A stretch of 64,000 nucleotides of DNA from Mytilus galloprovincialis (taxonomy: Eukaryota > Mollusca > Bivalvia > Mytilida > Mytilidae), in NCBI RefSeq assembly GCF_965363235.1, contig NC_134838.1, positions 3,911,001 to 3,975,000 on the forward strand. Direction: 5' to 3'. Numbering within the stretch: position 1 is the first letter of the stretch; each line of letters starts with the position of its first letter. The position numbers and the translations under genes are program-made. This document shows positions 1 through 11,991 of this stretch, piece by piece. The notes below the pieces were generated by a model. It searched no databases and had not been told where the DNA came from. It worked only from the letters and a program-made list of their open reading frames with translations.

Positions 1-699
1 CTGTCGATATGGTAGGTCTGGGTTATAAACATGTATAGACACTGTGATAGAAGATAAGGAATCCCTGGAATATGCTGTTGATATGGTAGGTCTGGGTTAT
101 AAACATGTATAGACACTGTGATAGATGATAAGGAATCCCTGGAATATGCTGTCGATATGGTAGGTCTGGGTTATAAACATGTATAGACACTGTGATAGAA
201 GATAAGGTGTCCCTGGAATATGCTGTCGATATGGTAGGTGTGGGTTATAAACATGTATAGACACTGTGATAGAAGATAAGGAATCCCTGGAATATGCTGT
301 CGATATGGTAGGTCTTGGTTATAAACATGTATAGACACTGTGATAGATGATAAGGAATCCCTGGAATATGCTGTCAATGTGGTAGGTGTGGGTTATAAAC
401 ATGTATAGACACTGTGATAGAAGATAAGGAATCCCTGGAATATGCTGTCAATATGGTAGGTCTTGGTTATAAACATGTATAGACACTGTGATAGATGATA
501 AGGAATCCCTGGAATATGCTGTTGATATGGTAGGTCTTGGTTATAAATATGTATAGACACTGTGATAGAAGATAAGGAATCCCTGGAATATGCTGTCGAT
601 ATGGTAGGTCTGGGTTATAAACATGTATAGACACTGTGATAGAAGATAAGGAATCCCTGGAATATGCTGTCGATATGGTAGGTCTGGGTTATAAACATG
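1..699. repeat. 74-bp satellite, block 1
   Basis: Head-to-tail units of 74 bp, about nine in this block, continuing beyond the left edge. Each unit contains the landmarks GGTTATAAACATGTATAG, GATAAGGAATCCCTGG and ATATGGTAGG. Units differ at a few fixed positions (GTCGAT/GTTGAT/GTAGAT, GAAGATAAGG/GATGATAAGG, GGAATCC/GGTGTCC), so variants can be followed along the array. Short open frames on the minus strand are by-products: 74 is not a multiple of three, so three units (222 bp) give one frame cycle. The block ends where a Penelope-derived spacer begins at about 700. Confidence 0.97.
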
Positions 700-786
700 T
701 TAGTGCATCATTGTTTTTTCATTTATTCATAGTCTGACTTTGCTGAAAACAGTAAATTAAAGTATGTCAATAAAGGTTTTGATTTT
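700..786 (+). repeat. Penelope-derived spacer, copy 1, left part
   Basis: This matches the N-terminal coding region of the Penelope-like element at 7907-8029. It is interrupted at 786/787 by an unrelated inserted element and resumes at 1868, running to about 1904. The uninterrupted sequence is visible in the sister copies at 2522-2644 and 4372-4495. Confidence 0.9.
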
Positions 787-1868
787 TGTCGAGCCTGCAA
801 CTTTTGTTGCAGAAAGCTCGACATAGGGATAGTGATCCGGCGGCGGCGGCTACGGCGGCGGCGGCGGCGGCGGCGGCGGTGTTAGCTCACTTCTTAAAAG
901 CTATATATTTTAGAAGGTGGAAGACCTGGATGCTTCATATTTTGTATATAGATGCCTCATGTTACGAAGTTTCCGTCAGTCACATGTCCATTGTCCTTGA
1001 CCTCATTTTCATGGTTCAGTGACCACTTGAAAAAAAAGTTCAGATTTTTTGCAATGTTAAATTCTCTCTTACTGTAAGTAATAGGATAACTATATTTAGT
1101 ATGTGCGTACCTTGCAAGGTCCTCATGCCCGTCAGACAGTTTTCACTTGACCTCAACCTCATTTCATGGATCAGTGAACAAGGTTAAGTTTTGGTGGTCA
1201 AGTCCATATCTCAGATACTATAAGCAATAGGTTTAGTATATTCGGTGTATCGAAGGACTGTAAGGTGTACATGTCCAACTGGCAGGTGTCATCTGACCTT
1301 GACCTCATTTTCATGGTTCAGTGGTTATAGTTAAGTTTTTGTGTTTTGGTCTGTTTTTCTCATACTTTATGCAATAGGTTTACTATATTTGTTGTATGGA
1401 ATGATTGTAAGGTGTACATGTCTAGCGGGCAGATGTCATCTGACCTTGACCTCATTTTCATGGTTCAGAGGTCAAAGTTAAGTTTTTGAGTTTTGGTCTT
1501 TTTATCTAATACTATATGTCATAGGTCTACTATATTTTGTGTATGGAAATATTTTATGATCTATATGTCAGTCGTGCAGGTTTTATTTGACCTTGACCTG
1601 GTTTTCAAGGTTCATTGCTCAGTGTTAAGTTTTTGTGTTTTGGTCTATTTTCTTAAACTATAAGCAATAGGTCAACTATATTTGTTGTATGGAAGCATTG
1701 CTAGCTGTACATGTCTGCCTGGCATATGGTTCAACTGACCTTGACCTCATTTTCATGATTCATGTTAAGTCTATGTGACAGTCGTAATAAAGCTTTAGAT
1801 TTAGGAGTATCAACATAATATCAATGATTTGTAAAGAAGGCGAGACATTTCTGTGTGTGCACTCTTGT
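787..1868 (-). mobile_element. Hairpin-ended repeat element A (about 1.08 kb)
   Basis: Read on the minus strand it starts ACAAGAGTGC (at 1868) and ends in a hairpin at 822-788 (arms GTCGAGC/GCTCGAC around a nested CTGCAAC/GTTGCAG stem). A GGC-triplet tract at 837-881 lies just inside the hairpin. The body has about six direct subrepeats of roughly 147 bp marked by GACCTTGACCTCATTTTCAT (near 998, 1150, 1297, 1442, 1590 and 1738). It sits in a spacer whose empty form is present at 2522-2644, so both ends are known to within a base or two, and there is no clear target duplication. A poly-alanine frame over the GGC tract is an artefact. A degraded relative lies at 43543-45186. Confidence 0.88.
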
Positions 1869-1904
1869 GTAAATATTGCCGGTATATTTAACGACCATTC
1901 TGTT

Positions 1905-2521
1905 TCTGTAGGTCTGGGTTATAAACATGTATAGACACTGTGATAGAAGATAAGGAATCCCTGGAATATGCTGTTGATATGGTAGGTCTGGGTTATAAAC
2001 ATGTATAGACACTGTGATAGATGAGAAGGAATCCCTGGAATATGCTGTCGATATGGTAGGTCTGGGTTATAAACATGTATAGACACTGTGATAGAAGATA
2101 AGGTGTCCCTGGAATATGCTGTCGATATGGTAGGTGTGGGTTATAAACATGTATAGACACTGTGATAGAAGATAAGGAATCCCTGGAATATGCTGTCGAT
2201 ATGGTAGGTCTTGGTTATAAACATGTATAGACACTGTGATAGATGATAAGGAATCCCTGGAATATGCTGTCGATATGGTAGGTGTGGGTTATAAACATGT
2301 ATAGACACTGTGATAGAAGATAAGGAATCCCTGGAATATGCTGTCGATATGGTAGGTCTGGGTTATAAACATGTATAGACACTGTGATAGAAGATAAGGA
2401 ATTCCTGGAATATGCTGTAGATATGGTAGGTCTTGGTTATAAACATGTATAGACACTGTGATAGAAGATAAGGAATCCCTGGAATATGCTGTCGATATGG
2501 TAGGTCTGGGTTATAAACATG
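1905..2521. repeat. 74-bp satellite, block 2
   Basis: About eight units of the same 74-bp satellite. The block begins TCTGTAGGTCTGGG directly after the spacer end CCATTCTGTT and ends at AAACATG before the next spacer. Confidence 0.96.
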
Positions 2522-2644
2522 TTAGTGCATCATTGTTTTTTCATTTATTTATAGTCTGACTTTGCTGAAAACAGTAAATTAAAGTATGTCAATAAAGGTT
2601 TTGATTTTGTAAATATTGCCGGTATATTTAATGACCATTCTGTT
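2522..2644 (+). repeat. Penelope-derived spacer, copy 2 (intact)
   Basis: A 123-bp copy of the segment at 7907-8029, from TTAGTGCATC to CCATTCTGTT, with the uninterrupted site TTTTGATTTTGTAAATATTG. This is the empty allele of the insertion site used by the element at 787-1868. Both junctions with the satellite are the same as in the other copies. Confidence 0.93.
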
Positions 2645-4371
2645 TCTGTAGGTCTGGGTTATAAACATGTATAGACACTGTGATAGAAGATAAGGAATCC
2701 CTGGAATATGCTGTTGATATGGTAGGTCTGGGTTATAAACATGTATAGACACTGTGATAGCAGATGAGGAATCCCTGGAATATGCTGTTGATATGGTAGG
2801 TCTGGGTTATAAACATGTATAGACACTGTGATAGAAGATAAGGAATCCCTGGAATATGCTGTCGATGTGGCAGGTCTGGGTTATAAACATGTATAGACAC
2901 TGTGATAGAAGATAAGGAATCCCTGGAATATGCTGTCGATATGGTAGGTCTAGGTTATAAATATGTATAGACACTGTGATAGAAGATAAGGAATCCCTGG
3001 AATATGCTGTCGATGTGGTAGGTCTGGGTTATAAACATGTATAGACACTGTGATAGAAGATAAGGAATCCTTGGAATATGCTGTCGATGTGGTAGGTCTG
3101 GGTTATAAACATGTATACACACTGTGATAGAAGATAAGGAATCCCTGGAATATGCTGTAGATATGGTAGGTCTGGGTTATAAACATGTATAGACACTGTG
3201 ATAGAAGATAAGGAATCCCTGGAATATGCTGTTGATATGGTAGGTCTTGGTTATAAACATGTATAGACACTGTGATAGAAGATAAGGAATCCCTGGAATA
3301 TGCTGTTGATATGGTAGGTGTGGGTTATAAACATGTATAGACACTGTGATAGAAGATAAGGAATCCCTGGAATATGCTGTCGATATGGTAGGTGTGGGTT
3401 ATAAACATGTATAGACACTGTGATAGATGATAAGGAATCCCTGGAATATGCTGTCGATATGGTAGGTCTGGGTTATAAACATGTATAGACACTGTGATAG
3501 AAGATAAGGAATCCCTGGAATATGCTGTCGATATGGTAGGTGTGGGTTATAAACATGTATAGACACTGTGATAGAAGATAAGGAATCCCTGGAATATGCT
3601 GTCGATATGGTAGGTCTGGGTTATAAACATGTATAGACACTGTGATAGAAGATAAGGAATCCCTGGAATATGCTGTCGATATGGTAGGTGTGGGTTATAA
3701 ACATGTATAGACACTGTGATAGAAGATAAGGAATCCCTGGAATATGCTGTCGATATGGTAGGTGTGGGTTATAAATATGTATAGACACTGTGATAGATGA
3801 TAAGGAATCCCTGGAATATGCTGTAGATATGGTAGGTCTTGGTTATAAACATGTATAGACACTGTGATAGAAGATAAGGAATCCCTGGAATATGCTGTAG
3901 ATATGGTAGGTGTGGGTTATAAACATGTATAGACACTGTGATAGAAGATAAGGTGTCCCTGGAATATGCTGTTGATATGGTAGGTCTGGGTTATAAACAT
4001 GTATAGACACTGTGATAGAAGATAAGGAATCCCTGGAATATGCTGTCGATATGGTAGGTCTTGGTTATAAACATGTATAGACACTGTGATAGAAGATAAG
4101 GAATCCCTGGAATATGCTGTTGATATGGTAGGTGTGGGTTATAAACATGTATAGACACTGTGATAGATGATAAGGTATCCCTGGAATATGCTGTCGATAT
4201 GGTAGGTCTGGGTTATAAACATGTATAGACACTGTGATAGAAGATAAGGAATCCCTGGAATATGCTGTAGATATGGTAGGTCTTGGTTATAAACATGTAT
4301 AGACACTGTGATAGAAGATAAGGAATCCCTGGAATATGCTGTCGATATGGTAGGTCTGGGTTATAAACATG
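2645..4371. repeat. 74-bp satellite, block 3
   Basis: About 23 units of the 74-bp satellite, bounded by Penelope-derived spacers on both sides. Unit variants alternate in short runs, which suggests repeated local duplication or unequal exchange. Confidence 0.96.
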
Positions 4372-4495
4372 TTAGTGCATCATTGTTTTTTTCATTTATT
4401 CATAGTCTGACTTTGCTGAAAACAGTAAATTAAAGTATGTCAATAAAGGTTTTGATTTTGTAAATATTGCCGGTATATTTAACGACCATTCTGTT
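4372..4495 (+). repeat. Penelope-derived spacer, copy 3 (intact)
   Basis: Third copy of the 123-bp segment, with the same two junctions as copies 1 and 2 and one extra T in the T-run. It also shows the empty site for the element at 787-1868. Confidence 0.93.
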
Positions 4496-7183
4496 TCTGT
4501 AGGTCTGGGTTATAAACATGTATCGACACTGTGATAGAAGATAAGGAATCCCTGGAATATGCTGTTGATATGGTAGGTCTGGGTTATAAATATGTATAGA
4601 CACTGTGATAGAAGATAAGGAATCCCTGGAATATGCTGTCGATATGGTAGGTCTGGGTTATAAACATGTATAGACACTGTGATAGAAGATAAGGAATCCC
4701 TGGAATATGCTGTCGATATGGTAGGTCTGGGTTATAAACATGTATAGACACTGTGATAGAAGATAAGGAATCCCTGGAATATGCTGTCAATATGGTAGGT
4801 TTAGATTATAAACATGTATAGACACTGTGATAGAAGATAAGGAATCCCTGGAATATGCTGTCGATATGGTAGGTCTGGGTTATAAACATGTATAGACACT
4901 GTGATAGAAGATAAGGAATCCCTGGAATATGCTGTCAATATGGTAGGTTTAGATTATAAACATGTATAGACACTGTGATAGAAGATAAGGAATCCCTGGA
5001 ATATGCTGTCAATATGGTAGGTTTAGATTATAAACATGTATAGACACTGTGATAGAAGATAAGGAATCCCTGGAATATGCTGTTGATATGGTAGGTCTTG
5101 GTTATAAACATGTATAGACACTGTGATAGATGATAAGGAATCCCTGGAATATGCTGTCGATATGGTAGGTCTGGGTTATAAACATGTATAGACACTGTGA
5201 TAGAAGATAAGGAATCCCTGGAATATGCTGTCGATATGGTAGGTCTGGGTTATAAATATGTATAGACACTGTGATAGAAGATAAGGAATCCCTGGATTAT
5301 GCTGTCGATATGGTAGGTCTGGGTTATAAATATGTATAGACACTGTGATAGAAGATAAGGTATCCTTGGAATATGCTGTTGATATGGTAGGTCTTGGTTA
5401 TAAATATGTATAGACACTGTGATAGAAGATAAGGAATCCCTGGAATATGCTGTCGATATGGTAGGTCTGGATTATAAACATGTATAGACACTGTGATAGA
5501 AGATAAGGAATCCCTGGAATATGCTGTCGATATGTTAGGTCTGGGTTATAAACATGTATAGACACTGTAATAGAAGATAAGGAATCCCTGGAATATGCTG
5601 TTGATATGGTAGGTCTGGGTTATAAACATGTATAGACACTGTGATAGAAGATAAGGAATCCCTGGAATATGCTGTCGATATGGTAGGTCTGGGTTATAAA
5701 TATATATAGACACTGTGATAGAAGATAAGGAATCCCTGGAATATGCTGTCGATATGGTAGGTCTGGGTTATAAACATGTATAGACACTGTAATAGAAGAT
5801 AAGGTGTCCCTGGAATATGCTGTCGATATGGTAGGTCTGGGTTATAAACATGTATAGACACTGTGATAGAAGATAAGGAATCCCTGGAATATGCTGTCAA
5901 TATGGTAGGTCTTGGTTATAAACATGTATAGACACTGTGATAGATGATAAGGAATCCTTGGAATATGCTGTTGATATGGTAGGTTTGGGTTATAAACATG
6001 TATATACACTGTGATAGAAGATAAGGAATCCCTGGAATATGCTGTCGATATGTTAGGTCTGGGTTATAAACATGTATAGACACTGTAATAGAAGATAAGG
6101 AATCCCTGGAATATGCTGTTGATATGGTAGGTCTGGGTTATAAACATGTATAGACACTGTGATAGAAGATCAGGAATCCCTGGAATATGCTGTCGATATG
6201 GTAGGTCTGGGTTATAAATATATATAGACACTGTGATAGAAGATAAGGAATCCCTGGAATATGCTGTCGATATGGTAGGTCTGGGTTATAAACATGTATA
6301 GACACTGTAATAGAAGATAAGGTGTCCCTGGAATATGCTGTCGATATGGTAGGTCTGGGTTATAAACATGTATAGACACTGTGATAGAAGATAAGGAATC
6401 CCTGGAATATGCTGTCAATATGGTAGGTCTTGGTTATAAACATGTATAGACACTGTGATAGAAGATAAGGAATCCCTGGAATATGCTGTTGATATGGTAG
6501 GTCTTGGTTATAAATATGTATAGACACTGTGATAGAAGATAAGGAATCCTTGGAATATGCTGTTGATGTGGTAGGTCTGGGTTATAAACATGTATAGACA
6601 CTGTAATAGAAGATAAGGAATCCCTGGAATATGCTGTCGATATGGTAGGTCTGAGTTATAAACATGTATAGACACTGTGATAGATGATAAGGAATCCTTG
6701 GAATATGCTGTTGATATGGTAGGTCTGGGTTATAAACATGTATAGACACTGTGATAGAAGATAAGGAATCCCTGGAATATGCTGTTGATATGGTAGGTCT
6801 GGGTTATAAACATGTATAGACACTGTGATAGAAGATAAGGAATCCTTGGAATATGCTGTCGATATGGTAGGTCTGGGTTATAAACATGTATAGACACTGT
6901 AATAGAAGATAAGGAATCCCTGGAATATGCTGTTGATATGGTAGGTCTGGGTTATAAACATGTATAGACACTGTGATAGAAGATAAGGAATCCCTGGAAT
7001 ATGCTGTTGATATGGTAGGTCTGGGTTATAAACATGTATAGACACTGTGATAGAAGATAAGGAATCCTTGGAATATGCTGTTGATATGGTAGGTTTGGGT
7101 TATAAACATGTATAGACACTGTGATAGATGATAAGGAATCCTTGGAATATGCTGTTGATATGGTAGGTTTGGGTTATAAATAT
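4496..7183. repeat. 74-bp satellite, block 4
   Basis: About 36 units. An internal higher-order duplication is visible: roughly 5694-5900 and 6212-6418 are near identical, including a TATATATAG variant and a GGTGTCC variant, so a block of about seven units (518 bp) was copied. Units near the right end are more diverged. The array stops at GGTTATAAATATACAGTATG. Confidence 0.96.
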
Positions 7184-7906
7184 ACAGTATGACACATATT
7201 TGTGTCTTGTTCTTTAATGAATTTAGAAAACAAATTGAGAAAAACACAAATCTACATTAACTTCATCAAATATACAAGTGCATGTCTCAAAATCTAATAT
7301 GCCACTGAATCAGTGCTGATTGTGGTTGGTATTTGTGTAAGAAATAGTTTATCTCGACTTGAATCACAGCAATTTAGAGCTTTTCATACAAGATTGTCGG
7401 TCTCACCAATTAGTGACAAGAGGAATTTTAGCGACAAGAAGAATAATTTAGTGATAAGAATAATTTAGCGACAAGAGGACTATTTAGCAACAAGAAAACA
7501 AATTTATTGACATGAAAGTTAATATTCTATCAATAAATTATATGAGGAAGGCACTACCAAGAAAGACTATGTCCTACACATTGATTGATTGTTATTTGCT
7601 TAACGTCCAGTGGCAAATATTTCATGCATGTTCAGGACGAATGTCCTACGTACAGTTTTTGCCTAAAATAAAATAATTAAGTTTAGATGGAAAATGTTTA
7701 GAGAACAATCATTGAACTTCAAAAGGCAAAAATATTCTGATTCCTAAATTGATGAAAAAAATGTTCTATTCAAGCAGAGGACAAAAAAATATTCTGAATC
7801 CAGACTTTCCCGATACCTTCTAGTGTTAAAATTTGACCAAACAATTTTGATTCATAGTGTTGAAGTGCTTCACTTGAAATAAAATGTGACTCAAACAAAG
7901 CAAAAA
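7184..7906. other. Unannotated spacer between satellite and Penelope-like element
   Basis: AT-rich sequence without a convincing reading frame. It has short direct repeats of a 'TTTAGCGACAAGA'-like phrase around 7427-7500. It may hold the 5' leader of the retroelement that starts coding near 7940, but I cannot define its edge. Confidence 0.5.
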
Positions 7907-10680
7907 TTAGTGCATCATTGTTTTTTCATTTATTCATAGTCTGACTTTGCTGAAAACAGTAAATTAAAGTATGTCAATAAAGGTTTTGATTTTGTAAATA
8001 TTGCCGGTATATTTAACGACCATTCTGTTAAAGAACAAATTCCTGGATATTTTGACAATACTGAGCTTCCTCTTATTTGTTATATTTACAAGAAATCTAC
8101 CCAGAAATTTGTGTTTAATTATAGTCAACTGTGTAAAGATGTTAATATCAGTGAAAATACACCTACTTCATGTAATTGTAGTACCTCCGAATATATTTAT
8201 GGACCCATTTCCCATGTTATAACAGGAGATCTTAACATCGTTCAAGATCGAGAGTTAAAATCATTCCTCAGTAAAGGACCTAAATATCGTCCCCCGTCAA
8301 TTATTAATTGGAATGAGTGTCGTAATATCATCCACGACTCACTCCATACTTACTGTATGAAATGGATAAAACGGGAAAAAGCTGACAAAAAATCTTTGGA
8401 CTCTTTTTTTAATTCAGTAATGAAGATAGTTGATATACGTATTCAACATTTTAAAGAACAATTTACTATTAACAATAACCACAAAAAACCTATTTCTCGT
8501 ATCAAACATAAACTAAAAGAACTAGCCATGAAATTTGTTTTTGTCCCGACCGATAAAGCTTCTTATAACATTATTATTGTTTGACGTAAATTTTACATTG
8601 AGGTTCTGAAAAAAGAAATCACCAATTCACCAACATTCCAACTGACTCCATTTTCAGAAAACGACATCTGTAACACACATAAACTTTTAGCTACCGCTTT
8701 ACAAGCAGAGCCAAATACAATGAAAGTCCCAACTATGTACTGGCTTCCGAAGCTACACAAAACACCTTACAAATATAGATTTATTTCGTCTTCAAACCAT
8801 TGTTCCACTACTAAATTGTCTATTCTTCTTACCAGCACACTTGATACAATTAAAAATCTGATAATAAATTGTTCAAATAAGGCCTTCGAAAATAGTGGAA
8901 TTAATTACTTTTGGAGTGTCAAGAACTCGTTGGAAGTACATACCTTATAAATTGCATGCTTATATTGGTGATTTTGAATCTGTTCAAAGTTTTGATTTTT
9001 CTTCCCTGTATACCACATTGCCTCACATTCTCATTAAGAAAAAATTCACACACCTAATTAAATGGGCATTTAAAAAGTCAGAATGTGAATATATATGTTC
9101 AAACTCTTTTAGGTCATTTTTTAGTAGCAATAAACAAAAAAACTATGTCAATTGGACATGCTTTGATACTATATATGCCCTTGAATTTTTACTAGATAAC
9201 ATTTTTGTTCGCTTTGGGAATTCCGTATATCGTCAGATTATCGGAATTCCAATGGGGACTAACTGTGCACCACTTATTGCGGACCTGTTTTTGTATTGCT
9301 ATGAGTTACAATTTATGACAAAAATAAGCAAAGACCCATCGAAACAACATCTGATAAACAAATTTAATAATACTTTTAGATATTTGGATGATATTTTGGC
9401 TCTCAATAATGACGACTTCAGTATGTATATTAAAGAAATTTATCCTGCTGAACTTACTTTAAATAAAGCTAATACTAACAATGACCACTGTCCTTTCCTC
9501 GATCTTGATATCTATATCACTAACGGAAAGCTGAATACTAAAATTTATGATAAAAGAGATGATTTTTCATTTCCTATCGTTAATTATCCATTTTTAGATG
9601 GTGACGTTCCCTTGTTACCATTTTACGGTGTTTATATATCTCAACTTGTACGATTCGCTCGTGTATGTAACAATGTTTTAGATTTTAACGAGAGAAATTT
9701 ATGTATTACTGAAAAATTATTACACCAGGGTTTTCGATATCACAAACTAGTTAAAACATTTACTAAATTTTATCATCGGTATAAGGACATCATTCGTAAA
9801 TATAGCTCAACATGCAGACTTCTTATACGTTCAGGTATTTCACATCCAATTTTTTATGGAAATATTCTTCATAAAGCACAAAGGTGTCAGTATTCACCTC
9901 AAAAACTATCAAAACCTTTGAATAGACTTATAAGATGGGATATAGTTACGATACTGTTGTCAGGTCATTAAAGATTGCATATTTTGGCGTTAATATTGAT
10001 TCACTTATAGGGTCTTTGCATCGGAACTAAACACATTTATTCAAAAACCAGTTGTTGGCATGACACGGGTTATGTTCTTCTCATATATGTTATGATGGTA
10101 TGATACTAAACCCCTAACGGGAAGGATTGTGCCTGATGTTCATATGATGAAATCATAATCTTTCAGTCAGTTTAATTGAAGTCTGGAGCTGGCATGTCAG
10201 TTAACTGCTAGTAGTCTGTTGTTATTTATGTATTATTGTCATTTTGTTTATTTTCTTTGGTTACATCTTCTGACATCAGACTCGAACTTCTCTTGGACTA
10301 AATTTTAATGTGCGTATTGTTATGCGTTTACTTTTCTACATTGGCTAGAGGTATAGGGGGAGGGTTGAGATCTCACAAACATGTTTAACCCTGCCACATT
10401 TTTGCGCCTGTCCCAAGTCAGGAGCCTCTGGCCTTTGTTAGTCTTGTATTATTTTAATTTTAGTTTCTTGTGTACAATTTGGAAATTAGTATGGCGTTCA
10501 TTATCACTGAACTAGTATATATTTGTTTAGGGGCCAGCTGAAGGACGCCTCCAGGTGCGGGAATTTCTCGCTACATTGAAGACCTGTTGGTGACCTTCTG
10601 CTGTTGTTTTTTTTTTCCCAATGGTCGGGTTGTTGTCTCTTTGGCACATTCCCCATTTCCATTCTCAATTTTGTACATTA
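7907..10680 (+). mobile_element. Penelope-like retroelement, decayed
   Basis: Covers the reverse-transcriptase region (7940 to about 10028) and a long tail to about 10680 that ends in the phrase CCATTTCCATTCTCAATTT, which I recognise as the common 3' end of this element group in mussels. No C-terminal GIY-YIG endonuclease is visible, so it is either an endonuclease-lacking type or has lost that part. The first 123 bp recur three times as spacers in the satellite array at 1-7183, in the same orientation. It probably lies in an intron of IPPK or just upstream of its last exons. Confidence 0.8.
7940..10028 (+). pseudogene. Reverse transcriptase of Penelope-like element, broken by one stop and two frameshifts
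   Basis: The frame is open from 7940 (after a TAG at 7937). An in-frame TGA at 8582-8584 sits where a cysteine codon is likely, and the frame then continues unchanged to about 8940, where a one-base shift moves it into the frame ending at 9971. A second shift near 9945-9965 would carry on to a stop near 10028. Visible motifs: a DKA motif (8549-8557, the Penelope RT0-like region), WLPKLHKTP near 8744, SFDFSSLYTTLP near 8987, GIPMGTNCAP near 9243, and the catalytic YLDD near 9382. Later motifs are FLDLD, KIYDKRDDF and GVYISQLVRFARVC. The order and wording fit Penelope-type RTs seen in many marine invertebrates (recalled from family knowledge). The breaks show this copy is dead. Confidence 0.85.
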
Positions 10681-11072
10681 TCTTAAACATATTCTTTATA
10701 CATATATTTAATAAAAACTAGACAATCCATTCCTTCTTTACAAATGTTAAATTTCTATCAATATGATAAAAATCACTTTATTACTGCCCTATATATACAA
10801 AAAAACATTCAATGCACATTTTTTAAATATTTTTATTTGGAATAAGTGTGGTTTTTTTTTAATTTCTTGATGCTAAATAGTCTTCTCGACCTTTCATGTT
10901 GCTTTTTGACGCTTTTTGTCTTTAATTAATAAGATCCCAAGATTGTTGATAGATGGAACAATATTTGGACCTCTTAGTCTAGACTATGTAATTTTTTGTT
11001 GTCTGTTTACTGCATTTTATTCCACTTCTCACATTTTGAAGTTGAATTATATTGAACTAAATCTTTTTGTAG

Positions 11073-11937
11073 GTGAAGAGACACAATGTATCAAAAACAT
11101 TACAAGATTGTTCTTTAATGGTGGCATTACAAAGATTAGAAAGGTATTTAGATAATCATCTTCAATTTAACATATAAAGATTTGTTAGTATCAATATTAC
11201 TTGCACACAGTTTTCACCACACTGATGACTATGTATGTATTAATGACTTACTTGATATTTTAAACATACTAAAAGGTATCTAAACAAATGAAAACAACAT
11301 GATAAATGCAAATTTCAACCAATTATCATATGTAATACTCATGTATATACGTCATAATACATTTTCCACAAATATGCATGATAAATTAATCATATTGACA
11401 ATCATACATCAGGATTAGGTTTTTCAACGGTGGGAATATTAATGATAACGATGTCTGCTGAGTAAGAAATGTTCTTCTCTGACATGAATTGATAAACATT
11501 AAAATTAGTATCATTTCAGTAGAATTGAATATTGTGATGACTACTAAGTAGATTTAAGATGCTCATTTGAATTTAGGAGGAGTGAAAATACATAACACTT
11601 TCTGGCAAGGACAAATTGATTTCAATAACAAATAAGAATAATGTTCAAAAGGTTTAAAAGGATGATGGATTCAGGCTCCTAAGAGCTTTATTTTCAATAA
11701 AGGTGGTTTATGTTAAGGATATATTTATGATTTTTTTTCAGTTCTTGTGACTACAAAGGTCCACATTTAACAGATTGTCATGGTAGACGGTACAAGTTCT
11801 CTGTCAGTATTATAGATCTGGACTATAAACCATTCAACAAAGTACAAAAGTGGCATGATCTAGAACGAGAAATGTTAAAGGCTTACAGAGAAAAAGAACA
11901 ATTACACCGGTGTGGGAAACCTAGTACTTCAGTGTGA
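11073..11937 (+). CDS. IPPK: Inositol-pentakisphosphate 2-kinase, last two coding exons (partial)
   Basis: IPPK phosphorylates inositol pentakisphosphate at position 2 to make InsP6 (phytic acid). Exons: 11073-11143 (acceptor TTTTTGTAG, donor AG|GTATTT) and 11742-11937 (acceptor TTTTTTCAG, stop TGA at 11935-11937). The first exon reads VSKTLQDCSLMVALQRL, matching the 'AKDCSIMIAL' block of animal IPPK. The second reads YKFSVSIIDLDYKPFNKV, matching the 'FSVSVLDLDLKP' block, followed by a charged helix and a short divergent tail. Together they give about 89 C-terminal residues. The splice phase (2) agrees across the intron. No earlier exon is recognisable in 1-11072, so the rest lies left of the window and the satellite and retroelement probably sit inside an IPPK intron. 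Confidence 0.9.
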
Positions 11938-11991
11938 TGAAAGCTTCACACCGGTGTGGGAAACTTAGTACTTCAGTATGATGAAAGCTTC
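11904..11991 (+). repeat. 44-bp tandem duplication across the IPPK stop codon
   Basis: Two adjacent 44-bp units (11904-11947 and 11948-11991), each starting with the palindrome ACACCGGTGT. They differ at two positions. The first unit contains the last eleven IPPK codons and the TGA; the second lies in the 3' UTR. Confidence 0.95.

Noticed and set aside
786..1022. Poly-alanine open frame on the + strand
   Set aside because: The alanines come from the GGC-triplet tract of the hairpin-ended element at 787-1868; the frame also crosses the terminal hairpin.
171..6418. Recurrent 60-70 residue minus-strand frames over the satellite
   Set aside because: They are frame cycles of the 74-bp unit, repeated with the array and lacking any domain.
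1..7183. CRISPR-like regular repeats
   Set aside because: Units are contiguous 74-bp satellite copies without unique spacers, in a eukaryotic intron-rich context.
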